Origin: Balaenoptera acutorostrata
Lineage: Eukaryota > Chordata > Mammalia > Artiodactyla > Balaenopteridae
Length of the DNA: 64,000 nt
Direction of reading: 5' to 3'
NCBI RefSeq assembly: GCF_949987535.1
Contig: NC_080081.1
Span: forward strand, 48,334,973 to 48,398,972
Within the stretch, counting starts at the first letter, position 1, and every line of letters starts with the position of its first letter. Below the pieces are notes generated by a model. The model did not search any database and was not told the DNA's origin. It was given only the letters and a program-made list of their open reading frames with translations. Shown piece after piece: positions 1 through 11,588 of this stretch. Both the position numbers and the translations under genes were made by a program.

Positions 1-329
1 TAAAGTTAAAAGTTGCTGACATTATCCTTACACACAAATCTAGCGGCATACGTCTCCAGTATCTGACTTGCTTACAGAAAACAAGCTCTATGTTTTGTTA
101 ATTACCACATCTTCAGTGTCCTGCATGATACCATAAAGCTTAATAAAATTTACTTCAATTGTGTTGCAAATAATTAATGAACAATTCATTTAATGAAAGA
201 AGACTGAAGGATCTGTTAGAGAATGATCTTGGTTTATTCTTGGACAACTCTGACCGTTTTGCTAAAGTCCAGCTATGCATATAAAATATCAATTAGATGC
301 AAGAGCCAATCATAAGCTGTTCAGATATC
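1..329. other. AT-rich intergenic DNA
   Basis: No reading frame of note, repeat family or RNA gene is recognisable. Composition is AT-rich with short homopolymers, typical of mammalian intergenic sequence. Confidence 0.6.
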
Positions 330-680
330 AGTCCTTACCATAAACCCACTCATTCAATAATGCCAGGGACTCTGCTAAAAACGGGATATAAGGCTCAAGA
401 AACAGACCCTCTGCCATTGAGGGGTGTATAAGTCACCAAGGAAGACAGAGTAAGTGTGCTTGGTCTAGGAAACAGGCTTTAGGACAATGGGAGGCTAACT
501 GTGTTGAAGGGGGGTCAGGGAAGCTCTCCTGGGTAGTGACTTAATTCACGTGGAGAGAATGGTAAACTAGGCAGGCAGAGAGAGCTCCAGGTAGAGGAAA
601 CAATATAGACAGAGGCCCTGAAGATGGAAACAGCATGAAATTTTCATTTGGGGGCACAAAATAAGTCTGAGGTTGAGCGG
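330..680 (-). mobile_element. L2 LINE fragment (antisense)
   Basis: The stretch reads in the order expected for the reverse complement of an L2 3' region: a degraded 'ttcaataatgccaggga' start, then 'gtcagggaagctctcct', then 'ccaggtagaggaaacaa' and 'agaggccctgaag'. These match the antisense of the L2 segments usually read as 'tgcctggcac', 'aggccttccctgac', 'ttccctctgcctgga' and 'cagggcctttgc'. Divergence is high, consistent with the age of L2. Edges are approximate and the assignment is by recognition only. Confidence 0.45.
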
Positions 681-1104
681 CAGCTAACCAAGCCAGCATC
701 CTACTTTGTCTATAACAACACACAGACATATATTTTTCTTGAACCATTAGAATTTTTTTTTAATTTGACAGGAGGTTGTATAAATTTTGTTAAGCCCCTA
801 CAAAAGGAAAATAACTAACAATTACTCATGCCATCAAACATCCTAAATTTTGTTTCATCTTCATAAAAGCAAAATCTAACTAAATTAGGAGGCTTCAAAT
901 TTTTATTAATTTTACATGCATCAAGATTTATATTTGAGGTATTCCAAGGTGAACATCTGTTACTGTATTAATTATGGCAAAAAATTAGTCTGTACTAAAT
1001 TATCTTGGTATTTAAGGCAAGCATATCACCTTCCTACCTGATACATTTTCAGTATATGCTTTCATGTGTTTATTTTAGAAAATAACTATAGCGTTTGAGA
1101 TTGT
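681..1104. other. AT-rich intergenic DNA
   Basis: AT-rich sequence without a recognisable gene or repeat up to the SINE target site. Confidence 0.5.
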
Positions 1105-1478
1105 CTGTCACTCTAATTTTTTTTTAATTAATTTATTTTATTTATTTATTATTTTTGGCTGTGTTGGGTCTTTGTTGCCACACGCGGGCTTTCTCTAGTT
1201 GTGGCAAGCGGGAGCTACTCTTCGTTGCAGTGCGCGGGCTTCACATTGCGGTGGCTTCTCTTGTTGCAGAGCACAGGCTCTAGGCACACAGGCTTCAGTA
1301 GTTGTGGCACGTGGGCTCTAGAGCGCGGGCTCAGTAGTTGTGGTGCCTGGGCTTAGTTGCTCCGCGGCATGTGGGATCTTCCCGGACCAGGGCTCGAACC
1401 CGTGTCCCTTGCATTGGCAGGCTGATTCTTAACCACGAGCCAAGGAAGTGACAGGGAAGCCCTGTCACTCTAATTTTT
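1105..1478 (-). mobile_element. CHR-type tRNA-derived SINE with 17-bp TSD
   Basis: The element lies between two exact copies of ctgtcactctaattttt (1105-1121 and 1462-1478). Read on the minus strand it has a tRNA-like head with a B-box (reverse complement of 'gggctcgaacccgtg' near 1391), a body of 'agtagttgtgg' modules (two copies) and an A-rich tail of TAAA-type repeats. This is the order of a Pol III SINE copied by L1 machinery. The head is damaged: the usual 'actgcgccaccagggaagccc' end is scrambled around 1432-1460. The perfect duplication argues for a relatively recent insertion. Confidence 0.93.
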
Positions 1479-2340
1479 AACACTACTGGTACATGCCATT
1501 AGATCACCCACATCACTGTGGGACATACATTCTTTAGAAATGATGGGGAGAAAATAAGAATATGTAGAAATAAGCATCTTGTCTGATTTTTCAGAGAACT
1601 GAAAAAAAATTTTTTTTTTCTCCATAGATGCGTACTTTTCTGACAAATGCTAACAGTGGTGTCTTATCTAAGATCCATGCAGGCAAGGCTGTATCCACTA
1701 GGGAGCTTCCCAAAGACAGTCATTTTCGAACAATAGAACAGCAATGCACAGATCAGCCAACTAATTTATGCTTCATCAATTTTACACACCCAGAAAGCAT
1801 GAAACTTTAATATGATCTCACCAAAGTCAAATAAACCAAACAGAAGCTACCAAAACAGGCCTGACGCTTTTATCTAAACAAGCTTCTGTCGCGCGGCCTT
1901 GGAGAGCACAGTGTGTTCTGAAAGGGCAGGCCAGCCTTGCTCTTACACGCATGTTCTATTAGACGGCAGAGAACTACAGAGGACGCTCAGAGCAAAGTGT
2001 CTGGGAACCCAAGCTGATTAATGTGTAGCTTTATTTCACTTCAGGGTAAAGCACTAGAGGGAAAAAAGACCATAAGCTCATTTGACAGCTGTAAAGGTCA
2101 CAAAGGAAATGACTGTAGGAAACATGAAGTTGTCAGCGAGGCCGGGACCCCGCACTCAGAATGCGAGGCAGAGGCTCCGGGAATGAGTTGCCAGGCGGGC
2201 TGCCAGCCAGTGAGGGCTCGAAGACAAATGAAAAGGGCAACAGAAACATGAGCCCCCTAGAACCCCAAATTCTAGTTCGTGGCCCTCTTCCCCAATAAGT
2301 GAAATGAAGCGAATTGTCTGACACTAGGATTCTCAACTCC
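1479..2340. other. Unique intergenic DNA
   Basis: No family recognised. Short open frames on both strands show no domain or codon pattern. A few CpGs around 1885-1950 do not amount to a CpG island. Confidence 0.5.
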
Positions 2341-2830
2341 TAGGTCTTCAATGTGGTCAGTGTATTGTAAGTGCCTGACAGTAAGCTTTTGATTGCTGAG
2401 CATCCATTTCACAGCCATCCACTGCAAATTAACATATTGCCAGCTACACAAGTATGTAAGGAATCAGGCCGCCCCACCCATGAGGTTCTCCTTTGAGAAA
2501 GCCCTGCGTAACTAGATAACTGACCACTTAGGGGACCCTGTTTCTCTCTTCCTGTGCTCTTATGTTTTAAATTTGCCAATAGAGTGAACCCCTGACACCC
2601 TAGACACCCCACCTTTGGACCCTAATGAAGGCAGGCCCCAGGTCCACATTCCTTCCCTGTGCCATGTACCCACCAGGACTTGTGAGTAATAAATTTTATT
2701 CCGCAAGTTCCCTGATGACTTGTTACTAGAGGGCATCCTGCAGTCGTAAGAACCACAGGGGCTGGTCCAGCCACCACATTGGCCCTGGTGGCAGTGGGGA
2801 GCGTTCCCTGGGGCTCACTACAAGTCCTGT
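2341..2830 (+). mobile_element. Possible degraded solo LTR
   Basis: The block has an LTR-like layout: a C-rich stretch, then a polyadenylation-type signal (aataaa, near 2688), then a U5-like GC-rich stretch with 'gtaagaaccacagggg'. No terminal TG...CA ends or target duplication could be fixed, and no family was recognised. It could equally be unique sequence. Confidence 0.25.
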
Positions 2831-5015
2831 GGGCATTCCTAGCTAAGAACACTGCTAGCATTAGACTGGGACCAAACAGAAAAGACAGATATCTCCTAAT
2901 CTCCTGCTCTCACTGGCTCATGGAAATCAGCTTGACACAGACCTCAGGGTCACTGAGAGCTAGAAGTGGTAGTGCTAGTTAATCCCCATCATTCCCTATT
3001 GCAGAGCAAGAATTTGGACGGAACCACAGCCATCAGAGGGCTAAGACAGGCGCTCCCACCGGTTTGCTCTTTGTCTGCAGAGAAGGAAATACCCTGTTCC
3101 TTTATTTCTCTAAGTCTTCTGGCAAACAACCTGAAGAGGTACCTGTCCTTAAAGATCGTATAAAGATGGACAAATGAGCCTTACACAACCTTGCTTTTAG
3201 GACCTCCATAGAATGAGAGTCCTGGGGAAAATGGAAATAAACTGAACAATTCCCAGCCCCTTCTGTCAGTGGCCTAGAGCATTAGCCTCCCAAACTGGTA
3301 ACTAAGAATTACAACTGACATTGGTAGAGATCAAAGCCTCACCCCCAATTTCTGGGCCTTGCACTTCCCTAAAACCTTCCCAATTCATTTAGTTAAGGGC
3401 TGTGGGTCTGTTGGAGAACTAAGAGCTTCTTCCTAAAAAGTGGAAAGAGCGTAGAAAAGAATCATCTGATCAATACAATCCCACAAAGCTCACATATCAG
3501 TATGATAGGGACAAAAAAATTAATGTGGAAGAATTCACACCCTCTTTCCTACCAACCCGCATCCCTTTGCTTGGATATTTCCACGGAGATCAGGGAGCTG
3601 AGTGAGGGGTGGGTATTTGGGGAATCTGTAGAATAGGGTAGCAGGATTTATACTGAAAAGAACAGAGAGGGATGAGCAAAAGGCAGGAGAGGATAGAGGA
3701 GGAAAATATAGAGATTTCCACGGTGAGAGGTGCTTTTGCAGCCACTGTAGGCATTTGGTGGAGATGGAGGGTGAAGAGGCATCAGAAGGCATTTTTCTGT
3801 GTGTACCATGTCTGAAGCCCTGCAGCGCTCCTTCCTAAAGACCTTTAAGAAATATCCATATGATTTCTCAAGGCATCTGGTGTCAAATTTGTGAGGTGTG
3901 TATAAACGGCTCAGCTATACTTGGATAACACCTGAGACAGGCTCAAGAAGAGCCATCAAAACAGGAGACGACTCTTCTGAAATTCCTGCAGCCTATTCCA
4001 GAACAGCCCATGTCATTTAGTTTCTGTTATAATTGTAGTTTTAAACCTTTTGTTTCCTCTAAATATATGACTTGTTGCTGCTATTTTTGCACTTTCAGAA
4101 TTGCAGCTTCAGCTTCCAGATCACATTTCCATCCGTAATTGTAACAAACCAAATGGTTCTAGTGGAAAATACCGCTCTGCTTAACTTTTGGCATCTGAGA
4201 TGTACCCCACAGAGTGTGCCTCTGTAGCACACTGAGTGAAAAGACGAACAGTTCCGCACCCAGGAGATCAAATTAACTAATGAGGTAAATCTGACATTCA
4301 TGGGTGAAACACCACACAGTGTTTAAGGATTCGTCTGAAAAGAACTTTAGAGAAAATCATTAGAGAACAAAGCTTCATTCTCAGGCTATTAGGAGCAACT
4401 CTTGAGAATTTGCCACTAGTTGAGTTAGGGTAGGCAAGACAGTGCGAACAAAGAGACTCGAAGACTCAGGGCTCAAGACACTGGCAGTTCACTTCCTACC
4501 CCCCTCACAACCCCGAGAGGTTAAGGGTTGGCCTGCAGGTGGGGCAGGATACCCCACAAGTCTTTCAGAGCCGTGGCTTTGCCACTTCAGCATCTGGCTT
4601 TGGGGTTGCTGCGGGTGAGGAGGTGGGGAGAGGTGGGGGCAGGCAGCTTAAGGAGAAAAAGACCATGAAGGAGGGGACACCGGAGGTTTTCCTGGCCAGG
4701 CCTGGGAGTAGCAGATACCATTTGTGTTCACGTCCCAGTGACGAGAAACGAATCACCTCACTACAGGGAAAGCTGTACCGCGACTGTGCACCCAAAGGAG
4801 GGGAGAAGAGTGGGAAAACGGATGGTCCCCACCACAGCCGCTTCCCTGATCTTCCCTTCTGCCTTTAGGGATATTATTTACTGGAGAAATTTATTTGTAT
4901 TTAATATTGAACAGCTAGTTATATGTATAAAGGAAGGGGAAGAATCATGACTCCTGGCCCAAGAAATTGAAATGATGATGGTGCCATCGATGAAAATGAA
5001 AGAACTGGGAAGTGT

Positions 5016-5020
<5 letters not shown>
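2831..5020. other. Unique intergenic DNA
   Basis: Nothing coding or repetitive could be supported. The purine-rich stretch 3600-3790 gives long frames on the opposite strand but no protein-like pattern. The 109-codon frame at 4539-4868 is driven by G/A-rich composition and has a competing frame on the other strand. Confidence 0.5.

Positions 5021-5062
<42 letters not shown>
5021..5062. repeat. (TG)21 microsatellite
   Basis: A perfect TG dinucleotide array of 21 units, preceded by 'gtgtgcacg' and followed by 'ggcatgtgtgag'. Uninterrupted arrays of this length are usually length-polymorphic and can adopt Z-DNA. Confidence 0.98.
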
Positions 5063-5064
<2 letters not shown>

Positions 5065-6094
5065 CATGTGTGAGTGTTGGGAGGGAGGGCTGAAAAGGAT
5101 GGAGGGTAGAGGCATTTTGGCAATGGGGAGAAAATAAACAACAGGATAGTAGTTAGAACAGGTAAAATGATCGAAAAAATATTATTTACATGTATTAATA
5201 ATTACAGAAGGCCCACAATATGGGGGTCCTCTGTTGTAAGATGACATAGCTTTAAGATGTGGTTAGATGACACATTCGTGTCGCAGCATGAATGTGGTTT
5301 TATTAAAATGATCTCTTGAGAGAAGAATGATTGCTAAATACTAACCCATGCACGAAAGGTAGTGATAACAGTAGCATAGATGGGGCTTGATAGTTTATAA
5401 AGCACAGCCCACCTTAGAAAATTCAGTTAGAACATTAGAAACTCCAAAAAAATATTTTCAGGGTGACTTCTAGGGAATTACAAACATTGGCCCTTTCAAA
5501 ACACAGAAAATTCCCTTTGTTATGTCCTGCGGTCAGATAAACTTAGTTTCATACATATCTTAGTTTTTATGTAAATATTATAAATACAAATATGAAGAAA
5601 CTGACAAATACCTCAAATTTCACTAGAAGTCATCACCACTAACATTTTGGGATGAAGGTGCTGCTGAAAACTGGTCCTCAGGTCCCCTCCTCCCCAGCTC
5701 TGCCCTGGGTAGTCCAAGTCCATCCTGCTGGCAACCCCACTGAGCCCAGACTAGTGGCCACACTTTGTGTCCTGTCTCCACAAGCTTTCTGAATTTTGTG
5801 TTCATTGTCCTCTCATATGTCTCTGTGGGTTTCCTGTATGTGTATATATTCCTAAAAATTGCATTTTAGTCCTGCTCCACCCCACCCCCAACTTTTCTCA
5901 CTTCATTTCTTTCCTCTATATGTTTGAAAGTTACATTCTATTCTTTTAGTAGTTTCCCTATTTTGATAGTTTTATCTTTAAAAGTTAATTAATTATTCTT
6001 TGTAATTGAAAACCTCAGTTTTTTTCTTCCTAGGTAGGGAAAAACCCAATTTTTCACTATTGCGTTTTTCTCCTGTGACTCTCATTTACTACTC
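5063..6094. other. Unique AT-rich intergenic DNA
   Basis: No feature recognised. Several TAAT/ATTA-rich segments and short T-rich runs, but no reading frame with protein-like composition. Confidence 0.5.
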
Positions 6095-6985
6095 ACACAG
6101 AACAGTTCTGACACTTCTGGTCACCAAATGTGTGGAGTTTTCCCACAACAACAAGCAAGTCTCAGACACCAGCTGGGTGTCCTCCAATTTAATTTGATTC
6201 TGATACTATCTACCTGGAGATAGCATCATATCCCACAGGTTGAGGGCTCAGTCCCACAAATTACCACCCCCCCAAACACACACACACACATGCACACTTT
6301 AGAACTCAGTCCAAAGCCCAGGTTATCACCTGCTCTTCTGACCAACCAGCTAGAGATCAGAGGCTCCAATGACCCCCTCCCTGGGTTTGCTTAATTTGCT
6401 AGAGTGACTCACAGAACTCAGGGAAATGCTTACCATTACCAGTTTATTAAAGATTATCATAAAAGATACAAACAGCCGAATGAAGAGATACATAAGGCAA
6501 GGTCTGGGAGGGTCCTGAGCACAGGACCTTCTGTCCCTGTGGAGTTGGGGTATGTCACCTTCCCAGCACGGATGAGTTCATAACCCTAAAAGACTCCCCA
6601 AACCCCCAATTATTGGGATTTTCATGGAGGCTTCCTCATGTAGGCATGATCAATTATTGACTCCATCTCCAACCCCTCTCCCCTCTCTGGAGAAAGGCGG
6701 GGTGAGGCGGCCAATTCCAAGCTTCTCATCATGGTGTGGTCTTTCTGGTGACCAGCCTCCATCCAGGAACCCACATGGAGTCACCTCATTAGAACAAAAG
6801 ATGCTCCTGGTGCTCTTATCACTTAGGAATTTACAAGAGCTTAGGAGCCCTGTGTCAGGGACAGGGTCAAAGAAAGACTAAATGTTAGGACAAGGGATGC
6901 TCCTTGCGCTCTTATCACCCAGAAAATTACAAGGATCTGTGCCGGGAACCACGGGCAGAGACATATATATATTTCATTGTTTAAC
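6095..6985 (-). mobile_element. Old retroviral-type solo LTR
   Basis: I recognise this as a dispersed mammalian LTR read in antisense. Diagnostic stretches are 'cagacaccagctgggtgtcc' (6162), 'ttgagggctcagtcccac' (6240), 'accagtttattaaag' (6438, a poly(A)-signal region in antisense) and 'tggtgaccagcc' (6747). The usual 'atatatatttc' edge lies at 6962-6975. It is non-coding and 5-10% or more diverged from what I would expect of a consensus. Exact ends and class (ERVL or ERV1) are uncertain. It also contains a local duplication of about 96 bp, listed separately. Confidence 0.6.
6800..6960. repeat. Imperfect ~96-bp tandem duplication inside the LTR
   Basis: The segment starting 'gatgctcctggtgctcttat' at 6800 recurs as 'gatgctccttgcgctcttat' at 6896. 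Both copies continue through a 'ttacaag' and 'ctgtg(t/c)c' stretch. The second copy is shorter, having lost about 10-15 bp. The first copy ends in a non-LTR-like 'aaagactaaatgttagga' spacer. Confidence 0.6.
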
Positions 6986-7065
6986 TCTTCTTCCAAATAA
7001 TACAACTTTTTAAATACTTTAACATCAACTAGACCCTTCGAAACTACATACAATCTTTCTTTTTA

Positions 7066-8470
7066 ACTCCATAAATTAGTGTTATCACTGTTTTACACAT
7101 TTTTTTCATTTATGCTATATTTATCAGTATCATTACTTCTTTATTTCAAACTCTTCTGGAATCATTTTGCATCTACCTTCAGAATTTCCATAAGTAAGAA
7201 TCTATCAGTAGTAAACAGTTTTTGAGAAGTTCTCTTTATTTCACTCTCATTCTTGAACATTTGAAAGATGTTGAAAGATGTATTTTATGTTTGCATATTT
7301 TCTTTTAGCACAATGATGGTATCATTCCACAAATTGCATTTTTGCTATTGAGACATTGGTTGTCAGTCTAACTACTGTTCTTTAGAGGTAATCTTGCTTT
7401 TCTCACTGAATATTTTTATATTTATCTTTGAGGTTCTGCAGTTTCACTATGACCTATATAGGTATGGCTTTGTTTTTATTTATTCTCCCCAAGATTCATT
7501 TAATTTCCTAAATTTGAGCTTTGGTGTCTCTCCACAATTCTGAAAACTTCTGGCCATTTTCTCATTGAGTATGGTTTCTCTTCTGTTCTATCATCTTTTG
7601 GAAAATTAGATATGTCCAAGATGTTGTCTATCTTCTATGTCTCTTAACTGTGCTTTTGGATAATTTCTTCCAATCTATCTTCCAGGACAGTAATTTCTCT
7701 CCAGCTGGTGTTAATCTTCGGTTTAATCCACCCACTGTTTGTAACATTAACTATTATATGGTTCATTTTAGAAATCTGTTTCCTTCTTTTTCTGGTCTGC
7801 TTGGTTGTATCTAGTAGCCTGTTGTTCCTTTCACATTTTTATTCTCTTTTATTTACCAACACATATTAAATACATTATTTTAGAGTTTGTATCTTATACT
7901 TCTGATGTCTAAACATTTTGCAAGTTTGTATCTGCTGGCTCTTGCTTCTGGTGCCTTGTTTCCTTTATTTTTGAATGTGAGCTTATTTTCTTTGGAATCT
8001 TATCTCTAAGAGTTCTCTGAGGCTTGGGTTGAATTTTCATGCCTTCAGAGAGAATCTATACTTGCTTCTGCCGGTTGCCTGGGGCCACTGCCAGCTGGAA
8101 CCTTTTTGGACTAACTGTACCAGATAATGAGAATTCTGGGTGCAGAACCCCAGGAAGGCTGGCAAATCCTCAGGGTAGGATTTTTCCATTCAGTGGAAAT
8201 GGACTTGTCCATGCAGTACGAAGGCAGTGACAGGCAAGTTCCCCTGATCTCTCCTTCTACACAACAGGCCTTAGTTTTCATTCACTCGTACAGTAAAGGT
8301 ATAGCCTTAGTGGTCCCAGTCAGGCCTTTGCTTTATCTTGTCCCCTTCTCCTTGTACAAGCAACAAAAAGAGAACCTTTGGGTCTGAGGGTGTTGGCAGA
8401 CACCCTCAGAATGAAAACTGTTTCAGTCCTCACTTATCTCACAGGGTTCTATTACAATTACACTTTTTTT
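7066..8470 (-). mobile_element. Ancient L1 (5' UTR/ORF1 region), antisense
   Basis: The T-rich + strand contains short motifs shared with antisense mammalian L1M elements: 'ctggccattttctcattgag' (7552), a 'ttctgttctatcatcttttg' stretch (7580), 'tctggtctgcttgg' (7790), 'gagcttattttctttggaat' (7980) and 'ttcagagagaat' leading to 'cttctgccggttgcctgggg' (8045-8090). This is the order expected from ORF1 back through the 5' UTR. No frame survives. The left half (7066-7400) is the least certain. Confidence 0.5.
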
Positions 8471-8627
8471 TTTTTTTACAATTCCACTTTTGACCTCTGA
8501 AAACTCCTTATTTTTATCCCAGCTCAGTAATATGTTTAAAGAGCTTTAACAATTTTTAATCCAGCATTTCTAGTTGTTTTCAGGAGAAAAAAATTTCAGG
8601 CTATGTATTCCACAATACTGCCAGTAA

Positions 8628-10562
8628 GTTCTCTATACATAGAGAATCCTAAAGATCCACCAGACAACTACTAGAGCTAATCGATGAATTTGGTAAAGTT
8701 GCAGGATACAAAATTAATGCACAGAAATCTCTTGCATTCCTATACACTAATGATGAAAAATTTGATAGATAAATTAAGGAAACTCTCCCATTTACCATTG
8801 CAACAAAAAGAATAAAATACCTAGGACTAAACCTACCTAGGGAGACAAAAGACATGTATGCAGAAAACTATAAGACACTGATGAAATAAATTAAAGATGA
8901 TACCAACAGATGGAGAGATATACCATGTTCTTGGATTGGAAGAATCAATATTGTGAAAACGACTATACTACCCAAAGCAATCTACAGATTCAATGCAATC
9001 CCTATCAAATTACCAATGGCATTCTTTATGGAATTAGAACAAAAACTCTTAAAATTTATATGGAGACACAAAAGACCCCAAATAGCCAAAGCAGTCTTGA
9101 GGGAAAAAAACGGAGCTGGAGGAATCAGACTCCCTCACTTCAGACTATACTACAAAGCTACAGTAATCAAGACAATATGGTACTGGCACAAAAACAGAAA
9201 CATAGATCAGTGGAACAAAATAGAAAGCCCAGAGATACACCCACGCACCTATGGTCAACTAATCTATGACAAAGGAGGCAAGGATATACAATGGAGAAAA
9301 GACAGTGTTTTCAATAAGTCATGCTGGGAAAACTGGACAGCTACATGTAAAAGAATGAAATTAGAACACTCCCTAACACCATACACAAAAATAAACTCAA
9401 AATGGATTTGAGACCTAAATGTAAGACCAGACACTATATAACTCTTAGAGGAAAACATAGGAAGAACACTCTTTGACATAAATCTCAGCAAGATCTTTTT
9501 TGATCCATCTCCTAGAGTAATGGAAATAAAAACAAAAATAAACAAATGGGACCTAATGAAACTTCAAAGCTTTTGCACAGCAAAGGAAACCATAAACAAG
9601 ACGAAAAGACAACCCTCAGAATGGGAGAAAATATTTGCAAACGAATCAATGGACAAAGGATTAATCTCCAAAATATATAAACAGCTCATGCAGCTCAATA
9701 TTAAAAAAACAAACAACCCAATCCAAAAATGGGCAGAAGACCTAAATAGACATTTCTCCAAAGAAGACATACAGATGGCCAAGAAGCACATGAAAAGCTG
9801 CTCAATATCACTAACTATTAGAGAAATGCAAATCAAAACTACAATGAGGTATCAGCTCACACCAGTTAGAATGAGCGTCATCAGAAAATCTACAAACAAC
9901 AAATGCTGGAGAGGGTGTGGAGAAAAGGGAACCCTCTTGCACTGCTGGTGGGAATGTAAATTGATACAGCCACTATGGAGAACAGTATGGAGGTTCCTTA
10001 AAAAACTAAAAATAGAATTACCATATGATCCAGCAATCCCACTCCTAGGCATATACCCAGAGAAACTCATAATTCAAAAAGACACATGCACCCCAATGTT
10101 CATTGCAGCACTATTTACAATAACCAGGTCATGGAAGCAGCCTAAATGCCCATCGACAGACGAATGGATAAAGAAGTGTGGTACATATATACAACGGAAT
10201 ATTGCTCAGCCATAAAAAGGAACAAAATTGGGTCATTTGTTGAGATGTGGATAGATCTAGAGACTGTCATACAGAGTGAAGTAAGTCAGAAAGAGAAAAA
10301 CAAATATCGTATATTAACACATGTATGTGGAAGCTAGAAAAATGGTACAGATGAACCAGTTTGCAGGACAGAAGTTGAGACACAGATGTAGAGAACAAAT
10401 GTATGGACACCAAGGGGGGAAAGCGGTGGGGGGTGGAGGTGGGGGTGTGATGGATTGGCCAATTGGGATTGACATGTATACACTGATGTGTATAAAATTG
10501 ATGACTAATAAGAACCTGCTGTATAAAAAAATAAATAAAATAAAATTCAAAAATTAAAAAAA
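8628..10562 (+). mobile_element. 5'-truncated L1 (ORF2 3' half plus 3' UTR)
   Basis: The element begins inside the reverse-transcriptase part of ORF2 and runs to an A-rich tail at about 10527-10562. The 3' UTR has the G-rich tract typical of L1 (10410-10447) and the cetacean/artiodactyl-type end 'tgacatgtatacactgatgtg'. It is the same 3'-end subfamily as the younger minus-strand L1 at 15-19 kb. No target duplication could be fixed with confidence. It inserted next to an older antisense L1. Confidence 0.92.
8640..10240 (+). pseudogene. L1 ORF2 remnant (RT thumb to C-terminal Cys-rich domain)
   Basis: Conceptual translation gives the L1 ORF2 C-terminal half split over several frames: LYIENPKD near 8630, '[17 protein letters not shown]' at about 8980-9030, and '[15 protein letters not shown]' near 10015-10060. 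The Cys-rich region is present (C-x3-C-x7-H-C-x3-C, in '[18 protein letters not shown]', about 9903-9956). In-frame stops (for example after 9411 and at 8887) and frameshifts show it cannot make a functional protein. The catalytic FADD box lies upstream of the truncation and is absent. Confidence 0.9.
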
Positions 10563-11151
10563 TTTTTTTTTCCTTGTATATATCCTGTGGGTTTTTCTTC
10601 AAGTATGCAGAATTTTGTATTTTACATAACAATTAGGAATGAAAACTATATTATTTCATATTTTCTTGATATGCTTAGGAACAACCATAAACAATTGCTC
10701 CAAGATTATAAATATATGTTCTAGTATTTTTATTGTTTGTTTTTTTTCCCATTAAAGTCTTTGATTTCTCTGCAATTTGTTGTGATATAAGTAATGAGGT
10801 TGGGAATCCAGCTTTTTATTTTTTACAAATGGCTGGCCAGTTACCCTAACACTTTTTGCTAAATAATCATTATTTTCCCTAATGATTGGGAAATGCTACC
10901 ATTTTCATACATTCCTGAACACTTTTCCCACATTTTCTTGTGTGGATTTCTAGACTCTCTATTCTCTTTAGCTCATCTGTCTTCTGCTCTTGCACAAGTG
11001 TTAATTTGTTTCAATTAGTGAAATATTAAAATCAATTGACATATCTGCTAAATTGAAAGCTCTTTCATTGCTTTTGCTTTTTAAATATGTTTTCAGAAAT
11101 TTTTGGACAATGTTCTTGAATACTTTTTCTTCCAGATGAAATTCAGATTTA
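10563..11151. other. AT-rich intergenic DNA
   Basis: No gene or repeat recognised between the L1 tail and the LTR-like block. T-rich, with no protein-like frame. Confidence 0.5.
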
Positions 11152-11588
11152 TTCTATCAAGTTTCTGTGGTGTGCCCCAAAGACAAAGAACAAGATAAGC
11201 TCAAAGGGCCAATATTGCCAGAACAAAAAGTTACCGGACTCCTATCACTCTGTCATAACGTGACCATTGCAATGTCCCAGAGCCCTCCCAAGCAGCATGC
11301 CCTGTCCCTTTCCCATCCTATATAAGGAAAGACATTTGCCCCAGTTTTCTTCCGCTCAGCACACTGAAAGTATACGTACTCTGCCCAGTCAGCACATGAC
11401 TTGCAGCTTCCCTGGCTATAAAAACAGACAAGCAACCCATGCTCATTGTCGACTCTCCCTGGCTACCTGGAAATCAGCCCGCTGTTCTTGCAGCCACCCT
11501 TCTCTTTAATAAACTCTATCTTCCTTACATTCTGCCTTATGTCCGGATTTCCAACCCACGCTCTGACCAACGCGGTTTCTATCAAGTT
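11152..11588 (+). mobile_element. LTR-like segment between 12-bp direct repeats
   Basis: The interior (11164-11576) is laid out like an ERV1/gammaretroviral-type LTR: a U3-like region starting 'tgtggtgtgcccc', TATA-type boxes ('tatataagg' at 11319, 'ctataaaaac' at 11416), then aataaa at 11507-11512 and a C-rich U5-like stretch. The flanks are exact 12-bp direct repeats, ttctatcaagtt, at 11152-11163 and 11577-11588. Retroviral integration makes 4-6 bp duplications, so the 12-bp repeat does not fit. No open frame or poly(A) tail is present. Orientation is taken from the TATA and AATAAA order. Confidence 0.6.

Noticed and set aside
1391..1461. tRNA-like sequence with Pol III box motifs
   Set aside because: It is the head of a SINE, as are the similar stretches in the other six copies; no free-standing tRNA gene was seen.
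1885..1960. Possible CpG island or promoter
   Set aside because: Only a handful of CpGs over less than 100 bp; far below island length.
4539..4868. A 109-codon frame beginning at an ATG
   Set aside because: No domain, no splice context, a similar frame on the opposite strand, and purine-rich composition.
9520..10215. A 231-codon open frame
   Set aside because: C-terminal part of a truncated L1 ORF2 with stops upstream; not a host gene.
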